From assembly GCA_047600765.1 (NCBI GenBank), contig JASGKF010000002.1:744001-808000 (forward strand): a stretch of DNA of 64,000 nt, in the 5' to 3' direction. Under the pieces are notes generated by a model. That model was not told where the DNA came from. It saw only the letters and a list, made by a program, of their open reading frames with translations, and did not search any database. The position numbers were made by a program, and so were the translations under genes. Every line of letters starts with the position of its first letter. The stretch's first letter is position 1. This stretch comes from Viridibacterium sp047600765 (GTDB taxonomy: Bacteria; Pseudomonadota; Gammaproteobacteria; Burkholderiales; Rhodocyclaceae). This document shows, piece by piece, positions 50,508 to 61,015 of this stretch.

Positions 50508-51826
50508 CGGTGCTGCTTGCCGGTCTGCTGACCATCCTGGCGGTTCTCGTGGTTTGGCTCGCCATGCGTGTGCAGGCCTTGTCGCGCGAATCAGCAGCGG
50601 CATCGACGACGCTGGTGCAGAGCCTCGACGCCCAGCTGGCCACCGCGCATCGCGCCATGCTCAACGATCTGCACGCCGGGCTGGATCGCCTTGGCGACCG
50701 TCTGCAAGGCGTGCAGACCGACAACGCCGAGCGCCTGCGCACCCTGGTGGGTGAAGAGCTCAAGGCGACGCGCGAGGCCATGCATGCCCTGACACTCAAG
50801 CAGGAGCAGATGAAGAGCGAGATGCTCACGCAGACGCTCGAAAAGCTCGGTGAATCGGCGCGCGCCGACCGCGAGCTGCTGCAGGACGGCCTGCGCAAGG
50901 CAGCGCTGCAGCAGGCGGCGACGACCGAGACGCTGACGCGCACGATGAATGAACGCCTCGATGCGATCACGGGTGTGGTCAATCAACGTCTCGACGAAGG
51001 CTTCAAGAAGACCAACGAGACTTTCGCCAATGTGATGGCGCGCCTGGCGACCATCGACGAAGCGCAGAAGAAGATCGGCGACCTCACCGTCAACGTCGTG
51101 AGCTTGCAGGAGCTGCTGGGCGACAAGAAGACGCGTGGCGCCTTCGGCGAAGTGCAGCTCGAAGCGCTGGTACGTAACGCCTTGCCGCCCGACGCTTACC
51201 AGTTCCAGCATCAGCTCGCTTCGGGCGTGCGCGCCGATTGCGTGCTGACTCTGCCCGAGCCGACCGGGCGTGTGGCGGTGGATTCCAAGTTCCCGCTCGA
51301 GAACTACCATCGCATGTTCGAGCCCGGTCTGGCAGAGGTGGAGCGCAATGCGGCGCAGAGCCTGTTCAAGCAGGACATCAAGCGCCACGTCGATGCCATC
51401 GCGAACAAGTACATCGTGGCGGGCGAGACGTCAGACGGCGCGGTGATGTTCGTGCCGGCCGAGGCGGTGTTTGCCGAGATCCACGCCTACCACCCGGACC
51501 TCGTCGACTACGCGCAGAAGAAGCGCGTGTGGATCGTCTCGCCGACCACGCTGATGGCCGTGCTCAACACGGCGCGTGCGGTGCTCAAGGACGTCGAGAC
51601 ACGCAAGCAGATTCACGTCATCAAGGATGCGCTGAGCAAGCTGGCCAAGGATTTTGGTCGCTTCGACGAACGCATGAAGCGCCTCGCCGACCAGATCCGC
51701 CGCGCGCACGAAGAGACGCAGGAGGTGCATATCTCCAGCCGCAAGATTAGCAGCCACTTCGAGAAGATCGAATCGGTGCAGCTCGAAGATATGCCGAAGG
51801 TGCTCGAAAGCAGCGACGACGAGTGA
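50504..51826 (+). CDS. rmuC: DNA recombination protein RmuC
   Basis: 440 aa. One N-terminal membrane helix (VLLAGLLTILAVLVVWLAM), a long coiled coil (about 25-190), then the RmuC nuclease-like domain: VVSLQELLGDKKTRGAFGEVQLEALVRNALP, VDSKFPLENYHRM, FVPAEAVFAEIHAYHPDLVDYAQKKRVWIVSPTTL. RmuC limits rearrangements at inverted repeats. Translationally coupled to DUF1003. Confidence 0.96.
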   Translation: MTVLLAGLLTILAVLVVWLAMRVQALSRESAAASTTLVQSLDAQLATAHRAMLNDLHAGLDRLGDRLQGVQTDNAERLRTLVGEELKATREAMHALTLKQEQMKSEMLTQTLEKLGESARADRELLQDGLRKAALQQAATTETLTRTMNERLDAITGVVNQRLDEGFKKTNETFANVMARLATIDEAQKKIGDLTVNVVSLQELLGDKKTRGAFGEVQLEALVRNALPPDAYQFQHQLASGVRADCVLTLPEPTGRVAVDSKFPLENYHRMFEPGLAEVERNAAQSLFKQDIKRHVDAIANKYIVAGETSDGAVMFVPAEAVFAEIHAYHPDLVDYAQKKRVWIVSPTTLMAVLNTARAVLKDVETRKQIHVIKDALSKLAKDFGRFDERMKRLADQIRRAHEETQEVHISSRKISSHFEKIESVQLEDMPKVLESSDDE

Positions 51827-51829
51827 GCG

Positions 51830-52384
51830 CTATTGCTGCGCTTGCTGCAGCGCTTGCCAGTCGTTGAGATTGCACAGTGCGCCGGGCATGTCATCGAACG
51901 AGACCTGCTGCAGGCCCACCTGATCGGTCCAGCGTCTCACCTTGCCGTTACCGCCGTCGAGCGATGCGCTCAGCGAGGCCAGCGCACCGCGCGGCACCAG
52001 CATGAAGACCGGCTGCAGGTGACCGCCTGCAAAAGCGACCGAAGGTGCGGCTTGCAGCATGCGCTGCGCGTAGTCGGCAGGCAGGTTCAGCGTGTTGACG
52101 GGGCAGGTCAGCAGCCAGTCGGTTTCGCAGACCGACAGCCCTGTTTCGATACCGGCGAGCGGGCCGGCGTGGTCGGGGCGCAGGTCGGTGACGACCGGAA
52201 AACCCAGTGCGGCGTAGCGTTCCAGGTTGCGGTTGGCGCTGATGATCAGCTTGTCGACCTGGGGCTGCAGCTGCGCGATCAGACGCTCGATGAGGCTGCG
52301 GCCTTCGAATTCCACCCAGCCTTTGTCCGCACCACCCATGCGCGTGCCGAGACCGCCGGCGAGGATGAGTCCGGTGATGCTCAT
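51830..52384 (-). CDS. mobA: Molybdenum cofactor guanylyltransferase MobA
   Basis: 184 aa. Adds GMP to molybdopterin to form the bis-MGD cofactor. GTP-binding LILAGGLGTRMGGADKGWVEF at residues 5-25, then DLRPDHAGPLAGIETGL and LLTCPVNTLNLPADYA (the usual D at PVDTP is N here). Start ATG 52384 lies 7 bases after the moaA stop, so the two form an operon. Confidence 0.95.
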   Translation of the reverse strand: MSITGLILAGGLGTRMGGADKGWVEFEGRSLIERLIAQLQPQVDKLIISANRNLERYAALGFPVVTDLRPDHAGPLAGIETGLSVCETDWLLTCPVNTLNLPADYAQRMLQAAPSVAFAGGHLQPVFMLVPRGALASLSASLDGGNGKVRRWTDQVGLQQVSFDDMPGALCNLNDWQALQQAQQ

Positions 52385-52391
52385 TCGTTTG

Positions 52392-53465
<1,074 letters not shown>

Positions 53466-53505
53466 GTCTGCATTATCGACAGGAACAGGAAGCGGTACAA
53501 ACGGA

Positions 53506-53539
53506 AAGAGCCCGTTCAGGTTTCCCCGAACGGGCTCTT
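53506..53539. terminator. Hairpin downstream of tRNA-Asn
   Basis: A 12-bp perfect stem AAGAGCCCGTTC / GAACGGGCTCTT with a 10-base loop, 6 bases from the tRNA 3' end on the minus strand. The following T-run is weak. Probable tRNA terminator. Confidence 0.65.
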
Positions 53540-53545
53540 CGATTC

Positions 53546-53621
53546 TGGCTCCTCGACCTGGGCTCGAACCAGGGACCTACGGATTAACAGTCCGGCGCTC
53601 TACCGACTGAGCTATCGAGGA
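53546..53621 (-). tRNA. tRNA-Asn (anticodon GTT)
   Basis: The 76-nt minus-strand sequence folds as a tRNA: acceptor TCCTCGA pairs with TCGAGGA, D-loop AGCTCAGTCGGTAGAGC, anticodon loop CTGTTAA (GTT), T-arm CCTGGTTCGAGCCCAGG, and an encoded CCA end. The 317-base gap between moaA and the next gene (53466-53782) contains this gene and its terminator hairpin. Confidence 0.97.
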
Positions 53622-53782
53622 ACAAATGAGGCGCGAAGTATAGACACGTCTTCCGGCAATGTAAAGCGCTTGGTGCAAGCAAGGAACCGCAAGGCGGCTG
53701 CGAGCGGCGTTTGGGCCTTGATTGCGCTAGAGTTCGCAGCATTCTCGCCTTGTGGCGCAAAGACTTACTTCCGGGAGCTTCG

Positions 53783-54958
53783 ATGACCCTCATGACGCGT
53801 TTACTTGCCGTTTTTGCGCTGGCGGTGCTGCTGACCGTTCTGATCCCGACGAAGGCGGCCAGCCCGGAATCGTGGCTGGGCCTGCCGGTGACTTTCGTTG
53901 AAGACGGTTACGGCTTCAATCCTTGGCCAGCCAAGGTCATCAAGGACATCAAGGTCCATACGCCTGATCCGGTGACGATGAACAAGGGCTGGGTGACGCC
54001 TGACTGGGCTGCCTGGATCACGGGCGGCAAGACCAACCGCATCCAGCTGGAGGTCGATGAGATTGTCGCCAAGCCTTCGTCTCTGCTCCGTTTCGGTACG
54101 GTAGATGGCAAGACCACGCGCAAGGTGACTTCGCTCAAGTTTGCGAAACTCAAGCTCTTGTTGGGCAATACGTCCATTTCGTTGCCCGCCGGTCGCATGG
54201 AGTTTGCCGAAGACGGCACGCTGAAGCGCGCCACCATCGATATCGAACAGCTCGTCACGCTGGAGGCTGCGCCGGTTGATGGCAAGCTGGTGACATTCTT
54301 CAAAACCGGCAACTGGAAGTGGGGTGTGCTGGCGGGGCTGCGTTTCGATCAGGTCGTTGCCCAGGGGAGCATCTCGGATGACACGATCCTGTTCGACAAG
54401 ATCGGTGCGACCGGTCTGGGGGGCTCCGTCGAAGGCGTTGTCAGCATTGCCGTGACGGATGGGTTCGCTGTTGCAGGCGATCTCCAGCTCGACAAAATGT
54501 CGGCGCACGACTTGTTGAGCGGATTCTTTGCCGGGCATACGGTGCAGGGCACGGTGACGGCCAAGGCGAAATTCTCGGCTGCCGCAAAAACACTGGAAGA
54601 GCTGGAGAAGGCCGTCGTGACGGCCAGTGGCAGCTATTCGGCGAAGTCGGGCAGCATTGACCGCTTCGGTTTGCTGGAGGGGATCAAGCGCCCCAATTCG
54701 GGCTCGGCTGGCGGTGGCTTGACCCGTTTCCAGACGCTTGAAGGGACTTTCTCCGGCGTGACGGGCAAGTCCGCTGCGGTGTCGATCAGGCGACTGGATG
54801 GCAACAATCTGCAGGGTTCGTCGAGCTTCCAGGTTTCGCCTGAAGGCAAGCTGCAGGGTACGGTGTCAGGTTCCCTGCGTCTGCCGAATGGTGAGGTCAA
54901 GGCCCGTTCGATGTTGCTCGGTGGTACCGTCAAGGCTCCGGATGTCGTTGTGCCTTGA
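53783..54958 (+). CDS. Exported AsmA-like protein of unknown function
   Basis: 391 aa. An N-terminal hydrophobic segment (about 5-22) acts as signal or anchor. The body is strand-rich with repeated short strands. The C-terminal third (GTVTAKAKFSAAAKTLEELEKAVVTASGSYSAKSGSIDRFGLLEGI, then FQTLEGTFSGVTG) resembles the AsmA C-terminal region of lipid-handling envelope proteins. I chose ATG 53783 (GGGAG 7 bases upstream). The thioredoxin-like gene follows 15 bases later, so they may be co-transcribed. Confidence 0.7.
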   Translation: MTLMTRLLAVFALAVLLTVLIPTKAASPESWLGLPVTFVEDGYGFNPWPAKVIKDIKVHTPDPVTMNKGWVTPDWAAWITGGKTNRIQLEVDEIVAKPSSLLRFGTVDGKTTRKVTSLKFAKLKLLLGNTSISLPAGRMEFAEDGTLKRATIDIEQLVTLEAAPVDGKLVTFFKTGNWKWGVLAGLRFDQVVAQGSISDDTILFDKIGATGLGGSVEGVVSIAVTDGFAVAGDLQLDKMSAHDLLSGFFAGHTVQGTVTAKAKFSAAAKTLEELEKAVVTASGSYSAKSGSIDRFGLLEGIKRPNSGSAGGGLTRFQTLEGTFSGVTGKSAAVSIRRLDGNNLQGSSSFQVSPEGKLQGTVSGSLRLPNGEVKARSMLLGGTVKAPDVVVP

Positions 54959-54973
54959 TTTGCCCGAGCAGGA

Positions 54974-55327
54974 ATGAACCCGTCGTCACTGTTTGTCGCC
55001 TGCCTCTGCGCAGAGTGGTGTGGAAGCTGTCGTGAATACCGCCCGGCGTTCGAAGCCCTTGCGGCACGGATGCAGGAGGTCGAGTTTGCCTGGGTCGATA
55101 TCGAGGATGAGCCGGAGATTGCCGGCGACATCAATGTCGAGAACTTCCCGACCATCGTGATCCAGAGCGATGAGGCCGTGTTGTTCTGTGGCCCCATGCT
55201 GCCGCACATCACACAGCTTGATCGCCTGATCCAGACTTTTCTCACCCCTGCCAGCACATCGCCGGCGCAGCAGGATTGGCAACGTGTTGCCAATGTGCGG
55301 GAGCGCCTACGGCAGTCAAGGCCGTGA
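54974..55327 (+). CDS. Thioredoxin-like protein
   Basis: 117 aa. Thioredoxin fold with redox pair CGSC (Cys16, Cys19) in AEWCGSCREYRPAFEAL, DIEDEP and the cis-Pro loop VENFPTIVI. There is no signal peptide, so it should be cytoplasmic. The active-site dipeptide GS differs from the GP of classical thioredoxin. A strong bidirectional terminator follows. Confidence 0.88.
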   Translation: MNPSSLFVACLCAEWCGSCREYRPAFEALAARMQEVEFAWVDIEDEPEIAGDINVENFPTIVIQSDEAVLFCGPMLPHITQLDRLIQTFLTPASTSPAQQDWQRVANVRERLRQSRP

Positions 55328-55341
55328 CGTCTGCGCCGGAA

Positions 55342-55373
55342 AAACAAAAAGGCCCTTGCGGGCCTTTTTGTTT
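55342..55373. terminator. Bidirectional intrinsic terminator
   Basis: A 14-bp perfect stem AAACAAAAAGGCCC / GGGCCTTTTTGTTT with loop TTGC lies between the thioredoxin-like gene and aspC, which converge. Confidence 0.95.
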
Positions 55374-55390
55374 GCGGGTGATGGAGCCGC

Positions 55391-56597
55391 TTACTTCAGC
55401 ACGGCAGCAATCGCATCGGCTACGTAGTCGATGTTCTTGCTGTTGAGCGCAGCGATGCAGACGCGGCCGGTTCAACACGGCGTAGACGCCGAACTCGGTC
55501 TTCATGCGCTCGACCTGATCAGCCGTCAGACCGGTGTAGGAGAACATGCCGCGTTGCTTCAGCACGAAGCTGAAGTCCTGCTTCACGCCACGGGCATTCA
55601 GCTTCTCGACGAGGGCGCTACGCATTTCGCGGATGCGCACGCGCATGCCGGCGAGTTCGTCTTCCCATTGCTGACGCAGTTCGGGCGAGGAGAGCACGGC
55701 TGCTACGACAGCGCCGCCGTGGGTCGGCGGGTTGGAGTAGTTGGTACGCACGACGCGCTTGACTTGCGACAGCACGCGGCCGGCTTCGTCCTTGCTGGCG
55801 GCGACGATGGTCAGCGCGCCGACGCGCTCGCCGTACAGCGAGAAGGACTTCGAGAACGAGCTCGACACGAGGAACTGCAGGCCCGAAGCAGCGAACAGAT
55901 CGAGCGCCACGGCGTCTTCCTTGATGCCATCGGCGAAGCCTTGATAGGCCATGTCGAGGAAGGCGATCAGGTTGCGTTCCTTGATGGCGGCCACGACTTG
56001 CTTCCACTGGTCTGCGGAGATGTCGGCGCCAGTCGGGTTGTGGCAGCAGGCGTGCAGCACGACGATGCTTTGTGCGGGCATCTGGCGCAGATCGGCGAGC
56101 ATGCCTTCGAAGTTCACGCCGCGCGTGCTGGCGTCGTAATAGGCGTAATTGCTGACCGGGAAGCCGGCGGACTCGAACAGCGCGCGGTGGTTTTCCCAGC
56201 TCGGATCGGAGATGTAGACCGTGGCGTTGGGCAGCAGGCGCTTGAGGTAGTCGGCACCAACCTTGAGGGCGCCTGTTCCGCCCAGCGCTTCGATGGTCAG
56301 CGTCTGGCCGTTGGTGATCAGCGCGGAATCCTTGCCAAAGAGCAGGGAGGCAACAGCGTTGTTGTAGGCAGCCAGACCTTCGATGGGCTGGTAGCCGCGA
56401 GCCGGGGCGGCTTCGAGGCGAGCTTTTTCGGCGGCCTTGACAGCGCCCAGCAGGGGAATCTTGCCTTCGTCGGTGAAATACACGCCCACGCCAAGGTTGA
56501 CCTTGGTGCTGCGGGTGTCAGCGTTGAACGCTTCGTTGAGACCCAGGATCGGGTCGCGCGGTGCCATCTCGACGGCGGCAAAAATCGACGAACTCAT
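55391..56597 (-). CDS. aspC: Aspartate/aromatic aminotransferase, frameshift near the C-terminus
   Basis: About 401 aa when repaired. PLP enzyme of class I: VNLGVGVYFTDEGKIPLL, HACCHNPTGADIS, the Asp/Tyr of FLDMAYQGF and PLP-Lys in SSSFSKSFSLYGERVG. The frame is good to ...TEFGVYAVLN. It then shifts at GGCCGG (55465-55470): the other frame gives GRVCIAALNSKNIDYVADAI and ends at TAA 55391, as expected. One extra C explains it. Since the gene is otherwise intact, a consensus error is as likely as mutation. Start ATG 56597. Head-to-head with uvrB, whose start lies about 127 bases away. Confidence 0.92.
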
Positions 56598-56723
56598 GAA
56601 TGCTCCAGCGGTGGAATAAGCCCGGTGCGCCTCGCATCGGGACGGTAAATGCGGAATAATCAACGGCCCTGCCCGCAAAACGTTGACGACAGGCAGAAAA
56701 CCGAGACAACTCAACATTTTAGC

Positions 56724-58772
56724 ATGTCAGACGCAGCCGCTCGACCAACGATTGTTACGTTTGAAGGCAGCCCCTTCCGCCTGCACCAGCCGTTCCCGCC
56801 TGCAGGTGACCAGCCGACGGCCATTGCGCAGCTGGTGGAGGGGATTGGCGACGGTCTGATGTTCCAGACTCTGCTGGGCGTGACGGGCTCGGGCAAGACC
56901 TACACGATGGCCAATGTCATCGCCCGTACGGGTCGTCCGGCGCTGGTGCTGGCACCCAACAAGACGCTGGCTGCGCAGCTCTATGCCGAATTCCGCGAGT
57001 TCTTCCCCGAGAACGCGGTCGAGTATTTCGTCTCGTACTACGACTACTACCAGCCTGAGGCCTATGTGCCGTCGCGTGACTTGTTCATCGAGAAGGACAG
57101 CGCGATCAACGAGCACATCGAACAGATGCGGCTGTCGGCCACCAAAAGCCTGCTGGAGCGGCGCGACGTGGTGATCGTGGCGACCGTGTCGTGCATCTAC
57201 GGTATCGGTGACCCCGCCGACTACCACAGCATGATCCTGCACCTGCGTGAAGGCGAGAAGATGGGGCAACGCGATCTGTTGCAGCGCCTCGTCGGCATGC
57301 AGTACGACCGCAATGACGTCGATTTCTCGCGCGGCAGCTTCCGCGTGCGTGGCGACATCATCGACATCTTCCCGGCCGAGAACGCCGAGCTGGCCGTGCG
57401 CGTCGAGATGTTCGACGACGAGATCGAGCACATCACGCTGTTCGACCCGCTCACCGGCCATCTCAAGCAGAAGCTGGGGCGCTTCACCGTGTTCCCGTCC
57501 AGCCACTACGTGACGCCACGCGCGACGGTGATGAAAGCGGTCGAGAAGATCAAGGAAGAGCTGCGTGATCGCATCGAGTTCTACCAGAAGGGTGGCAAGC
57601 TGGTCGAAGCGCAGCGCATCGAGCAGCGCACGCGCTTCGACCTGGAGATGCTAACCGAGCTGGGTTTCTGCAAGGGCATCGAGAACTACTCGCGGCACCT
57701 GTCAGGACGCGGCCCCGGTGATCCGCCGCCGACTCTGATTGATTACCTGCCGCGCAATTCGCTGATGTTTGTCGACGAGTCGCACGTGGCGATTCCGCAG
57801 GTCGGTGCGATGTTCAAGGGCGACCAGGCGCGCAAGCTCAACCTCGTCGAATATGGTTTCCGCTTGCCATCGGCGGCAGACAACCGGCCGCTGAAGTTCG
57901 ACGAGTTCGAACGCCTGTTGCCGCAAAGCGTGTTCGTGTCGGCGACGCCGTCGACCTATGAGGCCGAGCATCAGGGACAGGTCGTCGAGCAGCTTGTGCG
58001 GCCGACCGGGCTGGTGGATCCGGTCGTCAACGTGCGCCCCGCGACGACGCAGGTCGATGACGTGCTGATGGAAATCCGCAAGCGTGTCGCGGTTAACGAG
58101 CGCGTACTGATCACCGTGCTGACCAAGCGCATGGCCGAGGACCTGACGGATTACCTGACAGAGAACGGCATTCGCGTGCGCTACCTGCACAGCGATATCG
58201 ACACCGTGGAGCGGGTGGAGATACTGCGCGATCTGCGTCTTGGTGAGTTCGATGTATTGGTCGGCATCAACCTGCTGCGCGAAGGCATCGACCTGCCCGA
58301 AGTGTCGCTGGTGGCGATTCTTGATGCGGACAAGGAGGGCTTCCTGCGTTCCATCCGCTCGTTGATCCAGACCATTGGCCGCGCTGCGCGCCACCTCAAT
58401 GGCACGGCCATTCTCTACGCGGACCGCATGACCGACTCGATGCGAGCCGCCATCGGCGAAACCGAACGCCGTCGCGCGCGCCAGATTGCTTTCAACGAAG
58501 AGCATGGCATCACGCCGAAGTCGGTCAACAAGCGCATCAAGGACATCATCGACGGCGTCTACCAGTCTGACGAAGAGAAGATCACCTCGGGCGTGGCCGA
58601 GCCGCGCGCCGACTATGCGGCGATGGATGAGAAGGCGCTTGCCCGTGAGATCAAGCGTCTGGAAAAAGAGATGACCGAGGCAGCCAAGAACCTCGAGTTC
58701 GAGAAGGCTGCCGCAGCGCGTGACGAGTTGTTCCGTCTGCGCCAGCGCGCATTTGGCGCCGATCACCACTGA
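56724..58772 (+). CDS. uvrB: Excinuclease ABC subunit B
   Basis: 682 aa. Damage-verifying helicase of nucleotide excision repair. Walker A GVTGSGKT (52-59), the YYDYYQPEAYVPSRD beta-hairpin that probes DNA, helicase motifs FVDESHVAIPQ, FVSATP and IGRAARHLNG, and the C-terminal UVR motif (EIKRLEKEMTEAAKNLEFEKAAAARDE). Full length. ATG 56724 gives the family N-terminus. Confidence 0.98.
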   Translation: MSDAAARPTIVTFEGSPFRLHQPFPPAGDQPTAIAQLVEGIGDGLMFQTLLGVTGSGKTYTMANVIARTGRPALVLAPNKTLAAQLYAEFREFFPENAVEYFVSYYDYYQPEAYVPSRDLFIEKDSAINEHIEQMRLSATKSLLERRDVVIVATVSCIYGIGDPADYHSMILHLREGEKMGQRDLLQRLVGMQYDRNDVDFSRGSFRVRGDIIDIFPAENAELAVRVEMFDDEIEHITLFDPLTGHLKQKLGRFTVFPSSHYVTPRATVMKAVEKIKEELRDRIEFYQKGGKLVEAQRIEQRTRFDLEMLTELGFCKGIENYSRHLSGRGPGDPPPTLIDYLPRNSLMFVDESHVAIPQVGAMFKGDQARKLNLVEYGFRLPSAADNRPLKFDEFERLLPQSVFVSATPSTYEAEHQGQVVEQLVRPTGLVDPVVNVRPATTQVDDVLMEIRKRVAVNERVLITVLTKRMAEDLTDYLTENGIRVRYLHSDIDTVERVEILRDLRLGEFDVLVGINLLREGIDLPEVSLVAILDADKEGFLRSIRSLIQTIGRAARHLNGTAILYADRMTDSMRAAIGETERRRARQIAFNEEHGITPKSVNKRIKDIIDGVYQSDEEKITSGVAEPRADYAAMDEKALAREIKRLEKEMTEAAKNLEFEKAAAARDELFRLRQRAFGADHH

Positions 58773-58779
58773 CGCAAGC

Positions 58780-59241
58780 ATGAAACGTATTCTTTTTGTC
58801 TGTACCGGGAACATCTGCCGCTCGCCGACTGCTGACGGCATTGCCCGTCACTGGGCTGCGCGCTTGGGTCTTGAGCGGGAGCTGGAGTTCGACTCTGCCG
58901 GCACGCATGCCTACCATGATGGCGAAGCGCCTGATCCGCGAGCGCAGAAGTCGGCGCGCAAGCGTGGCTACGATCTGTCGCGCCTCCGCGCACGGCCCGT
59001 CGTGCCGCAGGATTTCGAGCGTTTCGATCTCATTCTCGCGATGGACCGTGGTCACTACGTGTGGCTGAAGCGGGAGTGTCCGCCCGAGCTTCATCACAAG
59101 ATCGCCATGTTCCTCAGCTTTGCGTCGCCAGCGAGCGAGAAAGACGTGCCAGATCCCTACTACGGTGGGCCGGACGGCTTCGAGCATGTGCTCGACCTGT
59201 GTGAAGACGCGGTGCAGGGCGTGCTGGACCGTTTTCGCTGA
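58780..59241 (+). CDS. Low-molecular-weight protein tyrosine phosphatase
   Basis: 153 aa. P-loop C8TGNICRS at residues 8-15 (CX5R, Cys8 and Arg14) and the general acid Asp125 in DPYYGG. Cytoplasmic. Starts 7 bases after uvrB, so it may be co-transcribed. Targets unknown; such enzymes often act on tyrosine kinases of exopolysaccharide export. Confidence 0.95.
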   Translation: MKRILFVCTGNICRSPTADGIARHWAARLGLERELEFDSAGTHAYHDGEAPDPRAQKSARKRGYDLSRLRARPVVPQDFERFDLILAMDRGHYVWLKRECPPELHHKIAMFLSFASPASEKDVPDPYYGGPDGFEHVLDLCEDAVQGVLDRFR

Positions 59242-59305
59242 GCGCGGATTGCGATCAAGGCCGGGCCGGGGGGGGAGCGCAGAATCCTGCGCTTTGGAGT
59301 GCTCC

Positions 59306-59785
59306 GTGAGCGTCGAACAGATCATTCGTTTCGTACCGATCAGCGACTTGCTGAGCACGTCCGGTCAGCCCAGCGAAGCACAGATTGCCGAGCTGGCCGC
59401 AGCGGGCTACGAGCACGTCATCAACCTTGCTCTGCATGACGATCCGCGTTACTCCCTGCCGGATGAACCTGGTGCTGTCCGCGCAGCGGGCATGACTTAC
59501 TGCCATATCCCGGTACCGTTTGCGGCACCCTCTGCGACAGATTTCGAACGCTTTTGTGCAGAGATGCGAGCATGCGCGCATCGCAAGACACTTCTGCATT
59601 GCGCCCACAACAAACGGGTGTCTGTTTTTCTCGCGCTGTTCCGCATCCTCGATCTGGGCTGGGTGCGTGCCGACGCTGTTACGGCGATGCAGGCGGTATG
59701 GCAACCGGATGTTACCTGGCAGAGTTTTCTTGACCGCACGCTGGTCAAGGCTGGCGCGTCAGAAGAGCACGACCGAACCGCTTGA
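59306..59785 (+). CDS. Phosphatase-like protein (DUF442/PTP-like)
   Basis: 159 aa. GTG start at 59306 with GGAG 6 bases upstream. Pattern of DUF442/beta-lactamase-hydrolase-like phosphatases: ISDLLSTSGQPSEAQIAELAAAGYEHVINLAL, then the Cys loop LLHCAHNKRVSVFLALF with Cys and Arg. Follows another phosphatase by about 65 bases. Its 3' end overlaps the convergent chemotaxis gene by 27 bases. Confidence 0.82.
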   Translation: MSVEQIIRFVPISDLLSTSGQPSEAQIAELAAAGYEHVINLALHDDPRYSLPDEPGAVRAAGMTYCHIPVPFAAPSATDFERFCAEMRACAHRKTLLHCAHNKRVSVFLALFRILDLGWVRADAVTAMQAVWQPDVTWQSFLDRTLVKAGASEEHDRTA

Positions 59786-60928
59786 GACGTCGGTCTGGCT
59801 GACCGATTTGTGGGAGATGGCGTCAAATGAGTGTTTGAGCCGCTCCACGTCAATGGGCTCGCCCACCGACCAGGCGCGACCGATCTCGTCCGTGGCGTTC
59901 CGCAGCAGGAGCGCACGGCGGCGTACATGTTCCAGCAGTTGCTGGGCCATGTCTTCGAACTGCAGGGAGACAACCCCGGTTTTGACGTGTGCATCGATGC
60001 GTTCGGAGATGCCGGATATGGCGCCGGAGCGGGTGACGACCTGATCGTTGAGCAAGCCCATGGTGTCCCACATGTCGCTGACGGCATGCTGGGAGAGGTT
60101 CGCACTGCTCATGTCGGTCGATGCGACGGTGTGCACGTCGCCGCCGAGTTCGTTGACGACCCTTTCGATAGCAATCACTTGCTCGCGGATCTGTTCGCTG
60201 AAGTGGGCAGTGCGCTGTGACAGCTTGCGTACTTCATCCGCGACCACGGCAAAGCCGCGTCCGGCTTCTCCTGCACGGGCAGCTTCGATCGCGGCGTTGA
60301 GGGCTAGCAGATTGGTCTGCGAAGTGATTTCGCTGACGTCGTTGAGCATGCGTACGACCTGGCCGACACGCGTTTTCACGACATCGAAGTTGCCTGACAT
60401 GCCTGCACTGACCGAGCGGATGTTCTCGATGATGGCAACGAAGTCGCTGACGATGTGCTTGCTTTCTTCGGCAAAGCGCTGGATGCCTGCGGTCTGGTCA
60501 TTGTGTTCGGTTGTGCGCGTATGCGAAACCAGTTCGTCGATCATGCCGCGCAGGATTTCCTGCTGCCCGTGCGACGCGTCTTCGAGCCCGGTAAAGCTGC
60601 CGGAGAGGCTGGCGGCGGCATGCCGGATGATGTCGCCGAGCTGCTTGAGATCGTTTTCGGTGGCGTGCAGGTGCTCAGTGAACAGCTGGTTCAGGGCGCC
60701 GGCAATGTTGCCCCGGCTCTTGCTTTGTTCATGGAGCGATTGCCGCGCCTCTTCTACGGTCAGTTCGGCATGACGTGTTGCGCGCACTTGTCGCGCCATG
60801 GCCAGCCACCAGCAGGCGGCGGCTGCGGCGGCGCTCAAGCCGGCTCCCCAGGGCATTGTGGCAAAAGCCAGCAGGACCGAGAGCAGGGACAAGATGGCTG
60901 CGCAGGTGACGAGGTTTGTGGCTCGCAT
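59759..60928 (-). CDS. Methyl-accepting chemotaxis protein
   Basis: 389 aa. Two membrane helices near the N-terminus (about 5-25 and 28-46) with hardly any periplasmic loop, so it senses internally or at the membrane. The signalling hairpin ETSQTNLLALNAAIEAARAGEAGRGFAVVADEVRKLSQRTA is canonical. A C-terminal region (about 290-389) follows the signalling domain. Function: input to CheA or a dedicated pathway. Confidence 0.95.
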   Translation of the reverse strand: MRATNLVTCAAILSLLSVLLAFATMPWGAGLSAAAAAACWWLAMARQVRATRHAELTVEEARQSLHEQSKSRGNIAGALNQLFTEHLHATENDLKQLGDIIRHAAASLSGSFTGLEDASHGQQEILRGMIDELVSHTRTTEHNDQTAGIQRFAEESKHIVSDFVAIIENIRSVSAGMSGNFDVVKTRVGQVVRMLNDVSEITSQTNLLALNAAIEAARAGEAGRGFAVVADEVRKLSQRTAHFSEQIREQVIAIERVVNELGGDVHTVASTDMSSANLSQHAVSDMWDTMGLLNDQVVTRSGAISGISERIDAHVKTGVVSLQFEDMAQQLLEHVRRRALLLRNATDEIGRAWSVGEPIDVERLKHSFDAISHKSVSQTDVSSGSVVLF

Positions 60929-61015
60929 TGTCGTGACGAAATCCGGGTGTCATCAGCCGGGTATTACGACACGAGGAGCGACAAACTTGAATGGCGCCCT
61001 TGGGGCAATGCAGGC

